DNA of 64,000 nt from NCBI GenBank assembly GCA_024734555.1, contig JANPWX010000449.1, positions 4,026,179 through 4,090,178 of the forward strand, written 5' to 3'. Numbering within the stretch: the first letter of the stretch is position 1; each line of letters opens with the position of its first letter. The notes under the pieces are model-generated. The model had not been told where the DNA came from. It saw nothing but the letters and a program-made list of their open reading frames with translations, and did no database searches. Source of the stretch: Trochalopteron elliotii (taxonomy: Eukaryota; Chordata; Aves; Passeriformes; Leiothrichidae). The translations under genes were made by a program, and so were the position numbers. This document shows, piece after piece, positions 13,309 through 25,737 of the stretch.

Positions 13309-16300
13309 GAAGCTAACAGGGCAGACAATTTACTGTGAATCTTCACACATGCCCTCACTTAGTCAAATACAGTGGCAAGACAATGGCCAGTTGCTATGAT
13401 ACCATGGTTCCATTCATACAATTAAAATACTGAAGTCACTATTCTGCCAGTATTACACACTTCCCAACAACGGCAACACTCCTGTGGCTCTTATCTGCTA
13501 TTCTTACATGCTATGATCTCACTGCTAACATGAATGTGTGCTTCTTGGAATTTGCATTTACCAATTTGCTTGTGCTGTGTTTTGCAAGAAATCAGCTTCA
13601 TACTGAATGAGTTTTTTGAGACTCTTCGTTATTTTTGTCTAACATCGGTAAGTAACCCTCTTGTACTGCACATCATGATCTTGTCCTGTTGGTGTCTTTT
13701 GTACCTCTTATTTTGGAAAAGGGGAAATTTCCTCTGGAATTCCTCCTCAAGAATTCTTTAAACTGGTAAATTCTGACTGCAGGAAATGCAGTCCTTCAAA
13801 ATCTAAAGCTGTCCTAAATTAACAATGCCTTCAAGTCTTGTTAGAATCAATTATTTGAGACAGGATACTGGATTTGAAAATAACACACTTGTGTTTGTAC
13901 AGTCCTTTGAAGGTGCAAAGTGCTGAATTTCCTTGTCCTTGGCCACCACCATGAGTGTGGTGAATTCTCATCCAGTGTATAGCACATGTCTGGGGTTAAG
14001 ATGTATAATTTTGAGCAGGAATTGGACATTAACGGGACTACTGCGATGCTAAGACAGATCAATGACAACATCCAGCTAAGAAGTCACACTGTAACTGAGC
14101 TGTCAACAAAACAAGGACAGAGAAGAGCAAATGGCCAGTTCTCCCTCATGCTGTTCAAACAACAAAACTGCCAGGCACACATGCTTGCAGCTGAGAAAAT
14201 ACAGGCATAAAGGTCTATTTTCATTTCTGATTAAAACAACTGCTTTATCAATTGAGGTCTGACAACTTCCAGGAGCTTCTGTGTGTTTATATGGTCCCAC
14301 TGCACTGGTTCTGCTATCTTTCTTGCAAGAAGGTCTGTATTTTTCTGGCCATAACTCAATTCTTTATTCATGTTCCAAGCTGACTCTTCACTTTTGAAAT
14401 ACATTCAAACCCAGTCCTCAAGTTCACAGGTTTGGCCAAAAGGGACTGATCTAGTGAAATGGTCTTAGTTTTGTCTTGCTTTCTACCTGATCCATACCTG
14501 CCCTCTCTCCTTTCCTGGAAACAGTCCTTCTTATTTCAGTAAGTCCACTTCCTCTTTAAAATCTCCCATTCATTTTCCTCCTTTCCTTCCTAATCACACC
14601 ACCATGACTCTTCTGGGTTATGCAAATCCTTCTTTTCCTTTGTTACCTTGTTAAAAATGTTTCCTTACTGCCATTCCCCCTCTTGAGTCCAAGGGACTGC
14701 ATTCATGTGACTGTAATGAACAAGTGGCATGTGGACACCTTCCTAGTAAAGAGGGAAGGCTCTTTATTTCATGGTGTGCTCACCAAGTTTGACAGTTAGT
14801 CACAGCCTCTCTGTCCTTCAGTTTTGTAATTTTTCCTCTAATTTTCAAGAATATTTGCTTGTCTGGGGCTTCACCTACCTCTCCCATCATGGCATTTTGG
14901 TGTTTCTGCTACTTTCTCTCTCTCTGTGAACTTGACCCTTCTACAATGTGTAGAAGACATTTGCCTTACCCACAAATACCTTTATTTCTGTACTTGGACT
15001 ATATTTAACTGTCCTCCTTTGCTGCTGTCACTTTTTCACTGCCATTGCTGGATGATCCTGTATCAGTCCTTCCCTCTAGTACTTGTAGCATTCTCTAATG
15101 CCAAGCTGATAGGTGATTCTCCTTCTCCCTGAAATCTCTGAATTTTGAATGGCTTTATAAATTAAGACAAAAAACAGAGAGACTCCTAATGAAGTTTAAA
15201 AATTAGAGAGCCACATAGCAGAAGAATTGGGACCAATCTCAGTGTCTGAGACAAGAGTAAACATGGAAGGGCCATCAGGCCTTCAGAAGACCTCCCAAGA
15301 GAAAGACTATGTTAGGACCACAGCCTAGGGAACACTGGGGAAAAATGCAGCCTGGGACAACTGACTGTGAAGTGCTGGGTCATGTCAGGTTTGGCTGCTC
15401 TGGCTGCAGCCCCAGGCTCCCTGTGACTCACATGCTGCATTCAGCTGGTGCATCTCAGTCTTGAAAACCTGCAAGTTTTCCCACCCTGGAGGAAAAGAGA
15501 TTGGGTGGACAAGAGTTAGGATTTAGTCAGTAAAGGTTTAGGGTTTTGGAAGGTGTGACAGGATGCCAAAGGCAGAAAAAGCTCTTGGTTTGATGCAAGT
15601 ATCAGAATGAATCTTTTAATTAGAAACTATAGCTGTCCCTGGAGCAGCAAATGCTGCCTGTGAAACTGACCGTCCAGAGATACCTTCTGAATCTAAGAAT
15701 ACCCTTTCCACGTTGCCAAGCTATCTGACTCCTGCTTTTGCTCTTTTTTTGTAGCCTTCATTATCTTGTTGTGCTCTGAGTGCTGGAAGAACCAGAATGT
15801 GCCTGCCTACCACACTGCTTTGCTTTTCTACCATGCCGTTTTCCTTTCTTCATCAAACCTTGCTGAAGGACAGGTTAGGTCATGTGCATTAAGAAGCAGG
15901 TTGAGGACTGCCAGATTCTCAGGAATTCTTATTAAAAGGAAAGCATTCCTCCTCCCCATATGAAATTACTCCATGTCTCAAAGATGCACTGAGAAGTAAT
16001 ATCTCTTTTTAATACGCTGTCATGTTGCTGTTTAAAAATTTTAACATCTTCCAAAGAAAAAAAAAAATTAAAAAAAAATTGTGCATAGATAATCTCTTAA
16101 ATTCCCTGCTTATGTGAAGTTGGAGAAGTAATGCTAAAGATTTTAATCAAGTCTTATCTAATTAGAACCTAGGACTTAATTACTTCTCTCCTGAAAGATG
16201 AGCCTCTGGCGGATAATTTTATGAGGAGTATGTCTTGAGCAAAACACAGAAAATAGTTTTCTGTCAGAACTTAAGAAAATAGAAGTTTCATCATGTAAAT

Positions 16301-17390
16301 TGTTACATGCTTTGCACATGGGTTGTATTATAAAAAGTCTTTGCTGTCCAGTATACACAGGCAATCAAAACCGAAATCGGAGAAAGCAGCAGAAGAACTG
16401 ATCAATTCTTCTTTTTTCAATGTGAACTCTGTTTCATGTTCAACACTTTATTAACCAAGATATGCCACTCTACCCCATTCCTTTCCTTTTGTACTCACAG
16501 CAATTACTGGGATTCCTTCAGTGGATTATCTAATAGCAGGGAAGGTAGAGATGCACCATTATCACTCCTGTTGTCACAGGAGATATATCACATGGAGTTT
16601 CAGGCAGAATATTTTGTCCTGGATACAGAAATGAATTAGCTATCCATTCTGTGAAAGAAGTGACAAGCTAAACCAGAAGTACAGCAGCAGAATCATGCAG
16701 CTTCCAGACTGGCTTCAGCTTAAAATTAATCATTCCTTATGATCTTTACGAATCTGTATTCCCACTGGGGAATCTTTTTGTGATTGTGTTAACTCTTAAG
16801 GGCATTTATTTATTGACTTATTTAAAAAAAACCCTTAATCCTACTGCTGCACTGCTTGTGCAGAAAAGTGTAGTAAAATACAGGGAAACAGTTGCTTAAT
16901 TCAGAGTGATAGCAGCGAGTTCAAGTATCAGAATCAGGTTCTTATTTTTCCAATTTTCATTTTCTGATTGCTCTTCCAATTTTGTTTGTTTTCTTCTGAG
17001 TTTAACAGGCAAGTATTAAACAGTTTCAGCCTAGAATTTGAGCAAACTTTGACTGGTCAATATTCTTTGCATGGGAAAGTAATTGAATTTTATTGTGGTG
17101 TCTTACCCCTGTTTGTGACTAATGCTCTCTCTTTGATCATAGGAGTGGTGACCTATATACAGGGCATTAAGAAGAAAGCTACTCTCTGTAAAATTCCAAA
17201 CATGGATCCAAACTCAAAGTTCCTCCCTCCTCCATTTCATTAATTTCTTTATGGCTCCCTCATCCATAAAACTGCATTTTTAAACAAGCCAAAATTACTT
17301 AGGATTTAACACATTGATATGTATTTTGTTGCATAAGCTTATCTTGGGACAAATGCTCTTATGTTCTCCTGTTTAATACCACATGTCCAC

Positions 17391-17450
17391 GTGTACATGT
17401 GTAGGCATGTAAAAAGATGTATATGTAACCTTACATCTTTATATATATGC
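17391..17450. repeat. Two adjacent inverted repeats
   Basis: 17391-17410 is a 20-bp near-palindrome centred on an E-box CACGTG (ACATGTCCAC/GTGTACATGT, one mismatched pair). Thirteen bases further, AAAGATGTA (17423-17431) pairs perfectly with TACATCTTT (17442-17450). The neighbourhood is AT-rich with TATATA runs, so chance or microsatellite decay is plausible. Confidence 0.6.
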
Positions 17451-17967
17451 ACGTTTATACAAGCAATATACATATGTTCCTAGTTTTTTGGTAGCCCTTG
17501 TTTCCAATAATGACTTTAGTCGAAGTTCCAAAGTATGTATTTCATTTAGGATTAACCAAACAACTAGTAAGGGAATAGGAAATTATTGTTATAAATATAT
17601 AACAAATATGTGCCTTTTACAATAAACTTAAAATAATGTTTGTAATTAGCAAATGGAATCCAACATTTTCTAGCTGTCTCATTAAAATGAAATTAGATGC
17701 AGAGTTGGGAATTTTAATTCCAAACATTCACCTTTATTGGTGAAACATGTTCCCAAATGAGTTCCTAGACTAGTTCACTAAGTGTGCATGCAAATGAAGT
17801 TATAAAACATGGGATCCAATCTTGTTAACAGTCCTTCCTAGGAAAAAAAGAACTTCAGAAGGAAACATTGAAAGTATTTCAGAAGGCAAAAGAGGATTAT
17901 ATAAATTTATCTTCCTCTGCTTCATGGATTTCTACACTATTTGTTCTGAATGATTATGTCCTTAGAG

Positions 17968-18094
17968 TAAAAAATAAAGTAAAAAAAAAAACAACCCAAA
18001 AAATCCAAACACCAAAACAAAACACCCAACCAATCGACCAAACCAAAACAACCACCAACCAACCAACCAAGCAAACCAAAACCCCCCACCACCC
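17968..18094. repeat. A/C-rich low-complexity tract (CCAA/CAAA units)
   Basis: Starts with an A-run and degrades into irregular CCAA, CAAA and ACC units with almost no G or T on the plus strand, ending in CCCCCCACCACCC. Low-complexity sequence; the open frame through it is an artefact of having few stop triplets. Confidence 0.85.
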
Positions 18095-21000
18095 TAGAAT
18101 ACCTCAGTACATTTTATAATACAATTTCATATTTCTAAGGTGACTTAGTCAAGAAAAGCATTTTAAAAAATGAGAAATAATGGCTTTAAGTGATAATGGT
18201 AGGGAGGAATTCCAAACAAATTTGCAATCAAATGAGGCTCATGCCTAATAGCTGTCTAGGTCTTGCTCCAGACCATTTTTGCTCTAGATCTGTGAAGCTT
18301 AAAGAAAAATGCCATTTTTGAAGAGGTTCAAGGGAAGCAATTCTCTGTGTGGATACCCAGACTAAGCCAAAAAACTGCACAGATACAACTGGGGGCTTTG
18401 AATGTGAACTGCTGAGTGCAGAGGTCAGCCTCCAGCTGTGCACACCTACCTCCTCCTGCAACCAGCACAGAGGAGGAGGGACTTCTCCCAGAGAGGTTAG
18501 GACACTTTTGACTCTTAGGCAACTTGAGGTCAGCAGTGGGAAGTGGCTGACTTTTGTGACTTTTGACTCGACTCACTAACAAACTCCTGGAGTCAAGTCC
18601 ACCCTGGAGCTCCCACTTCAGGGAGAGCTATAACTTTGTGAGGAAGAGCACATCTGGGACAGGCAGCAGGCAGCAGCACACTGGACCTGCTCCGTGCCTT
18701 CAAGACCATCATCACTGCTCCCCTCCAGCCTTCCAAGACCCTCAGACCCACAGAGAGGAGAGAAGACGTGCCAAGATACAGAGGACAAGGGAACAGGAGG
18801 AGGAAGAAGGTGGAGGGAGACAGTCCTGGCAAGCAAAAGTTGCTAAATGCTGTAATTAGATGGTCAGACTTTATTTCAAAGATTTTTCTCCCCTGTCCCT
18901 TGTCCCTTATCTTATATTGGGACAGTTAAATATTCACACGTATCAGCACAGTTTTCAACCTTATACTGTTACAGACCATCCTTGTATCTTTTTGGTCTTA
19001 TTTTCCAGAATCAGTCTGAGTTCTAATCCCATCAAGCCCTTTCATCCTACATGGGATGTTTACTTTCTATACCTTGTTTCACAAGGGCAAATGTGATACA
19101 AGTGATACAAGTCTAATTTATATCTTCTCTAGAAAAATAATCCCCTTTTGTTTCTCCAAATGGTACTGAAATGTGAAGTTAATAAAAAAACACAAATATA
19201 CAAAGATAGTGAAGGATGTTTCTGCTAAGCTCTGCAGTGCCTTATTTGTGCCCCATGTGGAGTGCTGATCTAAGTAAAAGCTTGATCTTCATCAACTGTA
19301 GTGAACTTCACTGATTTCCTTGAAGATTTATAAATGAGAGGCCAAAGAGTCAGGCTGCAAGGCTGCTTGGCTGCATGAGTAACTGAGAAATTCATCCAGT
19401 CATTCTGGCATGATGTACAGAAGATGGAGCTGATCAATGAATTCCAAATCACTTGCTTTATTTTCTCTGGAAAATTATCAGAGTCTGGTATACAAATAAA
19501 CAATATCCATGCAGATCCAAACTCCAAACATAAGAAAAAGCAAGGGAATTAAGAGATTTGCACATATCTCATGCACCATGTTCCAAGAAAGGCCCCAGGA
19601 GTAGTCCTTTGTTGGAGAAGGTTAAAAAGGGAAGGAAATAAGGCAATGTAGAGACCCTTAATTTCATCTCATACAAAATACCATATGTTTTTGCATGCTT
19701 CATTAATGCTCACCCTGGTTTACCGACTAGAAACACACAGCCAGTCCAACCTTCAGGGGTCAGCAGTGCTCAGCATATCCATGAATTGTGCACTAGGCGA
19801 CTGTGGGGATTATGGAATAAGGGCTGACTCTGCTCAGTATCAATCCTGCAGTTGTAGGTTGGAGGGTCGGAATCTGAAGACCAGCTAAGTACAAATCACC
19901 CCTCAACTCACAAATACCACAAATCACCTGTACATGGCTCTCCTCTGAAATAAAGTAGCATTTCATTCAGAGGGTGCATTTAGAGATTATTCTTGTAAAC
20001 AGATTTGCTAGATTGCAAATTCCCAGTTTACTCATAGTTTTGAAATGAGATAAACAGGCAGCCTTTTTGGAGCTTTCTAATGCAGAGAGTCCTGTGTTTT
20101 ATAAGTGATAACATTCAGTTTTGGAAAGCCTAATACTATCCATATATTCTCTGGAATAAAACTTGCTAAATGCAGGAGTTTCTGTGGCTGTGCTGAAATA
20201 CAAACAGTATAAAGAAAGGCTGCTGCTTCACCTCTCATTTTTATGCCCAGTGGTCTTTCATAAACTGTTCTGCCTGAATTTGAGTTTTAGTAGTTTATCT
20301 TCAAATTAGAGTTCAGAATGTACTTACAATTTAATGCCTTACTCCACTATAAGCCTAACAATTTAAATGCAAGGGAGCAAAATCTTTATAGCTTTGCTCT
20401 GTCTTGACAATGTGCTGTTTATGGACTCTTTTTAGCATACACAGGCATACATGCATGCAAAGCCAAGAGGTGGAAGTGAAATGACTTAAACAATTAATCT
20501 TTCCTGTTACAGCATTATTGCTATTTCAGGCTTTCTTATTCTTGTTAAAGGACAGTGGATTGAATAAAAAGGGAATAAGAAGTGTGATGGATAGGAAAAT
20601 ATAATGATGACAGTATAATAAATTATTGCTTACCATTTCCTGAGTGTTTGCAAAATCTGCCTCTTTCGAGCTACACTGCACCAAAAGCATTATAATATTA
20701 ATCAGGGCAATACAAAGGAATACATATTTGTATCAAAATCTACTTAAGAGTACTGAGCATTCCTGCTCCCTAAAACAAAACCAAAATAATAAAAAAAAAG
20801 GTTTTCATCTCATTGAAACAGTACATGATACACTACTAATGCTTCTACATATACAGAGGTATGTTGATATCTGATTAAAAATACAGTCTGAGCCTTAGTA
20901 CACTGTCTTGCATGCAGACTTTTATTGCATACAGAATAAACTACTCTTATATCTGAGAATCACAGCCATAACTCCTCAAGGTATTTTTATTTGACCTCAA

Positions 21001-21146
21001 ATGAACAGGAAAAAGGGGTTCATAGAGCAGCCATTTCTTTGCTATTTCTGCAGCATCTCTCAAGGCAGTGGCAGTGCAGCTTTAGTGTAGTAAGTGTTAG
21101 TGCTTCTGAAACATATTATTAGAATAAATCTTGAACTGAACTTGAC

Positions 21147-21152
21147 TTTATT
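21147..21152 (-). promoter_or_regulatory. Intronic AATAAA downstream of exon 3
   Basis: A canonical poly(A) hexamer on the gene strand about 185 nt after the exon 3 donor. Combined with the stop codon near 21301, it could in principle end a CUB-only transcript, but hexamers are common in AT-rich introns and nothing else supports use. Confidence 0.2.
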
Positions 21153-21336
21153 TTATATTTAATGACATGATGCCAAAAATATCTTGATCTGCAGTAATGC
21201 AGTTGCTGGAATAAAATTACTTTCAGTCATTTAGTGTTTTGATCCCACGGTTAACTACACCATCCAGTCTTCAAGAACTGATGGTCTTTTACACTGCAAG
21301 CTATCTCTTTACCCCTGTTACCCCTAGGAGACTTAC

Positions 21337-21517
21337 CACAAGAGAGTAACATATCTTGAACCCAGGTTTAGCCACAAAGTAGTCATCGGATTTGAAGGTT
21401 ATCTTTATGTGATTTGTTCTTGATGTTATTCTTGGAGGTACTTCCTTGTGTCCACACCACCGTCCTCGAATAACTGTGCTGGTCTCTGATACATCTTCCA
21501 CTTCCACAAAGTCATAC
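21337..21517 (-). CDS. PDGFD: PDGFD exon 3 (C-terminal half of the CUB domain)
   Basis: This exon continues the CUB domain of PDGF-D. The first base completes the split Arg codon from exon 2, followed by exactly 60 codons: YDFVEVEDVSETSTVIRG, then GRWCGHKEVPPR, TNHIKITFKSDDYF and KPGFKICYSLV. The Cys in RWCGHK is the expected partner of the exon 2 Cys in the CUB disulfide. The acceptor is a good one (a pyrimidine-rich run ending in CAG before 21517) and the donor is GTG/GTAAGT, with the intron starting at 21336. The exon ends on a codon boundary (phase 0), so the next exon should start with a whole codon, as in the human EDFQP segment. Reading on past the donor adds only about ten residues before a stop near 21301. 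Odd point: the last CUB strand reads KICYSLV where human PDGF-D has Tyr in place of the Cys. Exon 4 was not found at lower coordinates. Confidence 0.97.
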
Positions 21518-22390
21518 CTGAAAAAGAGTATGAAGAATCAGTTTTTGCTGACTCTGGTTACAGAGGGTATTTGCAAACTGACAGGACCACAGCTGGAGAC
21601 ACAAAGACAACTGTGCCCTTTTCTCCACTCCAAAACATCAGACTAAATATTACAAATGGTGGATAAGTTAGTGCACCACAAAATACACTAAGCTGCAAGC
21701 TACTGCCTGAGTGCTCAAATGACTGATTTCTGTGCACCTGGAACATGACAGTATTTGCTACCACGTTAAAACAGCAGTAAGAGGCACTTGCATGTGCTTA
21801 GTATACAGCAAGCACGCGCATTGCGTTTCATGTGGTGGGTAAATAATTTAGAGACCTGATAAAATATTATTTAAGGCAGGCTGCCCAACCTGAGCAGCTG
21901 TAAGCACTTGTGTGCACTTTCTGGTGGTTGTCCAACTCCCTGCAGCAGCCACAGGCACCTGCCTGCTGTGTCAGTCAGAGAGCTAGAGAGGGGCAGCCAC
22001 TGTGCCAGGAGCAAAGGGAGATGCTGGAGGGACACAGGGCAGTGCACACTACTGAAAGGTGGTTTTTAGGACCTTCCTTGTAGGTGGCACATTGCTCCTG
22101 TAGCTGGTTTGGAAAGATTTATGTCTAGCTTTCAAGCAGGAAAGCATGGTGCTGCTCTATGTGCTGCAGCAGGGAGCTCATGTGCATGCTGTCACCAGGG
22201 AAAATGCAACAGCACATCTTGTTCTGTGAAAAGTCACATCTTGGCCAGGCACCCGCGCCACAGCAGCAGTCCCTGAGCCCAAAGAGGGCTCTGCCAGGAG
22301 CAGAAGGCACTAAACCCCAGGGATGAAGGAACACAGTGGCAGCACTAATGGCTCCAGCCTGTGCATTTGCCTGCTTAGGTATAAATGACC

Positions 22391-22415
22391 AAATAAATAA
22401 ATAAATAAATAAATA
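22391..22415. repeat. (AAAT)6 microsatellite
   Basis: Six uninterrupted AAAT units plus one base inside PDGFD intron 2; a likely length polymorphism. Confidence 0.95.
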
Positions 22416-24573
22416 CAGTTATTGAGCTAGAGAATAGAGGGGACAGAGAATAAAGTTCTGCTTTTACTAAATCTATGACAAAACTTCTCTCAATATCTTT
22501 GGTGCCAGAATTAGACCCCACACATTGCTGCCCGCGAGGCAGAGGTGATGACAAGAAGGGCAGCTTGAGTGCCATCCTCATAGTACAGTTAAGCCTTAAA
22601 ACTCCAGAGGTCTTTACCAGGAATGTTTTCTACTATCAAAGCATCTGTTCCCTCCAAAGAGGGAGTTCAGAACTTTTAAGTGATTCTTGGTAGCAATGCA
22701 CTGCTTCCCATCCCCAGGTCTGTGAGCCAAGCACTCTCCTCCTTGTCCAGCTGTGGGAGCTGAGTAGCTCTGTAAATAACAGACCTGCTTTTCTTTTTCT
22801 GCTGAGAGCCCATGAGAAAAAAACCACAAGTACTATGTGGTTTGAGAATATCAGCTCTGCTGCTTTTATATTCACCAACTCCAAATTGCACAGAACAGAA
22901 AATAACAGATCCACCAGGACCACTTAAATCTGCCCAAACTCTGCTGAAATATTCTTTTTTTGTAACACACCAAAATTTAGTTCCAGGCAGAGGTAAACTT
23001 GTCTCAATCTCTCTCCACCATCCCCAGCTCCCACTCCCTGGTGGTGATGGATGTGGTACCCAGCAGAACTCCCAAGCATCCACCCCTGTCCCCTGGGTGG
23101 CACAGAACTATGAATGCCTATTGCAACACAAGGGGTTGTGCTGTCCAGCAGGAGATAACCTTTCAAGCTTTGGTGAAAGCTGTCCTGACTGCCCTCCCCA
23201 TTTCTGGAAGCCAGAAGTCAGAGTAAAGTAGCAAAACCAGGGAAAATCCATGGACTTTCAAGGATTATATCTGTTTTCAACAGCAGATGCTTTGCTGCAA
23301 TGATTGTGGAAGTAGGTGTATTCTCAGTTGCTTCTGTGCATCCAAGGAACCTCAGAGGCTGGATAATTTAATTGCTTTTCAGAATCATCTCTTATCAAGT
23401 GCCTGTGGAAATGCTAACTGCACTTCTTGAACATTCTGTGAGACCTTGAATATTTCCTCTCCTTCTTCAGAAGCTCTGAAGGAATATAGCTCTGTTAAAA
23501 TATACTTTTTCATTCCTCAGCCTGAATGAATTTCAATCAGTTCAGTCTTAATAGTATGCAAATTACAATAATTAGCATTAATGAAAAATTGAAAGAAAAC
23601 ACTAGGAAGTTTCTGGAGAAAAAAGATTAAGGTCAAAAGCAAATACAAAAGCAAGGTAAGGTGCAGAGGTCCTGAATTACTTGTCCAGTATGCCCAGCCT
23701 TCCAGCATACACTCAGCTTTTGGCATTCATTTCAATTAAAACAGTCCTGGCTGTCTCTCTAAAGCAGCACTGCAGGGATTGTCAGGGACTGAAGCTGCAG
23801 AAAGGATCTAGTTTTGAAAAATATATTGAGCATTAGCAAAAAATCCAACTGCACACAGTACTTAACAGACTTAAAACCATCCCAAGCTGTCTGACCAAAA
23901 AATTCCTCACTCTGGAAGTAATACTACACAAATAAAGGTCTTCCAGAAACTCTAGGGAAAGCTTTACTGCAGAAAAGGATGTGATATTTCTCCAGCTTCT
24001 ATAGACACTATGGATGATGGAAGGTCTTTGCTTTTCTCTGAATTGTAAATTAGCTGCTCTGGAAAAAGCAGGCAGACTGTCTTCCAAGATGCTCTCCAAG
24101 CACATAATGCTGGTAACAGCTTGACTTTCCCTCACTGTGCCACCACCTTTAATGGCTTTTGACAGAGAATACTTCATCTTTTTTTCCACAGTAAATTAGC
24201 CCTCTGTTTCAAGGTTGCAATGCTTTAAGGTCAGTCACAGTTTATCCACTATGTAAATATTAACAGGCTGCTTCTGTGTGCATTAGGCTCTGAATCTGGG
24301 AAAGCATTTGGGGTACTGGGAGGTTACTGTTGTTACTGACTCTGCTGCTGATCTTGGACCAACATCACCACAGCAGACCTGCCAAGGAGCAGGGAAGGAG
24401 AGCCAGTTTTAGACTGCATTCTTTTATTACTACATGGAAAACAAACCTGCAGGAACAGTTCCCTCTAACAGTAATGCAGAAAATTTAACAAAGAAAAATG
24501 GGGAAAAAAAAAATCCACCCAGTAAAATGCCTGCAGAGATGCCAAACCCTACAAACACAAATTAATTGACAAA

Positions 24574-24592
24574 GATAAGATAAGATAAGAAG
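24574..24592. repeat. Short GATAA tandem repeat
   Basis: GATAA repeated three times followed by GA-rich sequence in intron 2. Confidence 0.85.
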
Positions 24593-25532
24593 AGGCTGGG
24601 TGTGCAGAAACACTAACAACCAAGTTCTCTGCATAGATAAGGTGAAAGTAACAACATGATCAGGCAGAGTTGGAGGCTGAGACTTGAGTATTTTAAGTAA
24701 GTAGCATCACAGCAATCTGCCTTTTGGAGGGCATGGGAATCCTGTGCCTGTTTTCTCCCACAGAAAAGAGAGCTGAATAAAAGAAATATAAACACATGGA
24801 TTTATACTGTTTTAGTGAATGTTGGCAAGATTCACCTCTGTACTCTATTAATGCAAAACAGTTTATCCACCTAGGTTAATCAGCCAGATCATCTGAGCTG
24901 AAGGTAACTTTTGCTTAAAAGGGGAGCCAAAGCAACTGGGATATAGTAGGGTAGGCTTTAATAGATTTATAGACACATCAGCATGCACCAACACACTGAT
25001 GTTTGCGAACCTATATTTAGAAGTTTTCAAAGGAATTGTACCAGTGAAGAGTAAAAATAAAGATAAGCAAGTCATTTGTACATAATTATATTTTTCAATG
25101 CATTTTTATCTGTCCCTCACACCACAACATAAATGTTTACATACTCACTCAAACCCCTAGAGCCCTCCACCTACTGAAAAACAGGTTTCTTGCCTGGCTG
25201 AAATGCAGCAGAGGTGATAGAGGACAAAATCCTATTAAAGTAGCACCTATGTTGTTAGATAGCTGGATTTGAGCATACAAGTACCTTGTGCTTAAACCCT
25301 TAAAGAAGGACTAAAACCTGACAAAACTGCTTCAGTCCCAGGACCGATCAGTTTATTTATGAACTCAAAGATCAATTTCAGCTGGGAAGGCCCCTTAAAG
25401 GTCTGTCCTCCTTGCAAGGACATCCTAGACCCAGCCAGAGATACCCTGGTTTTGCTTTGCTTTGCAGCCTCGTGCCAGTGAGCTCCAAGTTGGTCTAAAG
25501 GAGCCCTTTGCAAACTTCCACTTGCCACTCAC

Positions 25533-25737
25533 CTGCAGATCTCATTTTCGGGTTCCTCCAGCCCAAACTGATTATCAAAAGCCAGCTGGATCCTGGTGCT
25601 CTCCGGCGAGTGGAGCCGCCACGTCAGCAGGAGGTTCCTGGGGTAGCTGCTGGGGAAGCGAGGACTGTGGATGCAGCCGTTCCCTGCCACGCTGATGCTC
25701 TCTTCTTTTCGGTACAAGTCTGTGAGGTGATTGCTCT
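25533..25737 (-). CDS. PDGFD: PDGFD exon 2 (N-terminal half of the CUB domain)
   Basis: PDGF-D is a secreted dimeric growth factor. Its N-terminal CUB domain keeps it latent until proteases release the C-terminal PDGF/VEGF domain, which then activates PDGF receptor beta. The minus strand here encodes about 68 residues that I recognise as PDGF-D: SNHLTDLYRKEE, then the CUB start (GNGCIHSPRFPSSYPRN), LLLTWRLHS, FDNQFGLEEPENEIC. Cys of ENEIC is the first cysteine of the conserved CUB disulfide; its partner is in exon 3. The exon is bounded by an acceptor (AACAG before 25737) and a consensus donor (CAG/GTGAGT, intron starting at 25532). It begins with two bases of a split codon and ends with two bases (AG) of a split Arg codon, which matches exon 3. 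Length is 205 nt. It closely resembles human PDGF-D from memory; the PDGF-C paralogue fits worse (no NHLTDLYR or FDNQFGLEE). Odd point: Cys in GNGC where human has Tyr. Confidence 0.96.

Larger units (their letters stand above)
13309..21330. other. Intronic DNA between the LTR pair and exon 3
   Basis: Mostly AT-rich unique-looking sequence. Pyrimidine-rich stretches occur at about 14480-14640. A more GC-rich patch at about 18420-18830 has unrecognised open frames on both strands. The hairpins at 17391-17450 and the A/C-rich tract at 17968-18094 are listed separately. No exon or RNA gene seen. Confidence 0.6.
1..21336 (-). other. PDGFD: PDGFD intron 3 (partial; continues past position 1)
   Basis: This is transcribed, non-coding sequence following the GTAAGT donor at 21331-21336. 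It is at least 21.3 kb and its 3' acceptor is outside the window. I looked for the exon 4 signature (hinge segment with NWES, LIADALDKK, KYFNPESW) on the minus strand and did not see it. The separately listed elements inside it are a possible old CR1 remnant, two solo LTRs, an A/C-rich tract and a hairpin pair. Confidence 0.9.
21518..25532 (-). other. PDGFD: PDGFD intron 2 (complete, 4,015 bp)
   Basis: Runs from the GTGAGT donor at 25527-25532 to the CAG acceptor at 21518-21520, both consensus. It interrupts an Arg codon after its second base. Contents: an (AAAT)6 microsatellite, a short GATAA repeat, and two GC-richer patches (about 21900-22350 and 22680-23230) with unrecognised open frames. 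No mobile element could be named. Confidence 0.93.

Noticed and set aside
17868..18119. Lys/Thr/Gln/Pro-rich plus-strand frame
   Set aside because: It reads through the A/C-rich tract, where stop triplets are rare; no real protein signal.
22676..23083. 135-codon minus-strand open frame within intron 2
   Set aside because: Located between two firmly placed PDGFD exons that join in frame without it; no motif and no sign of an extra exon.
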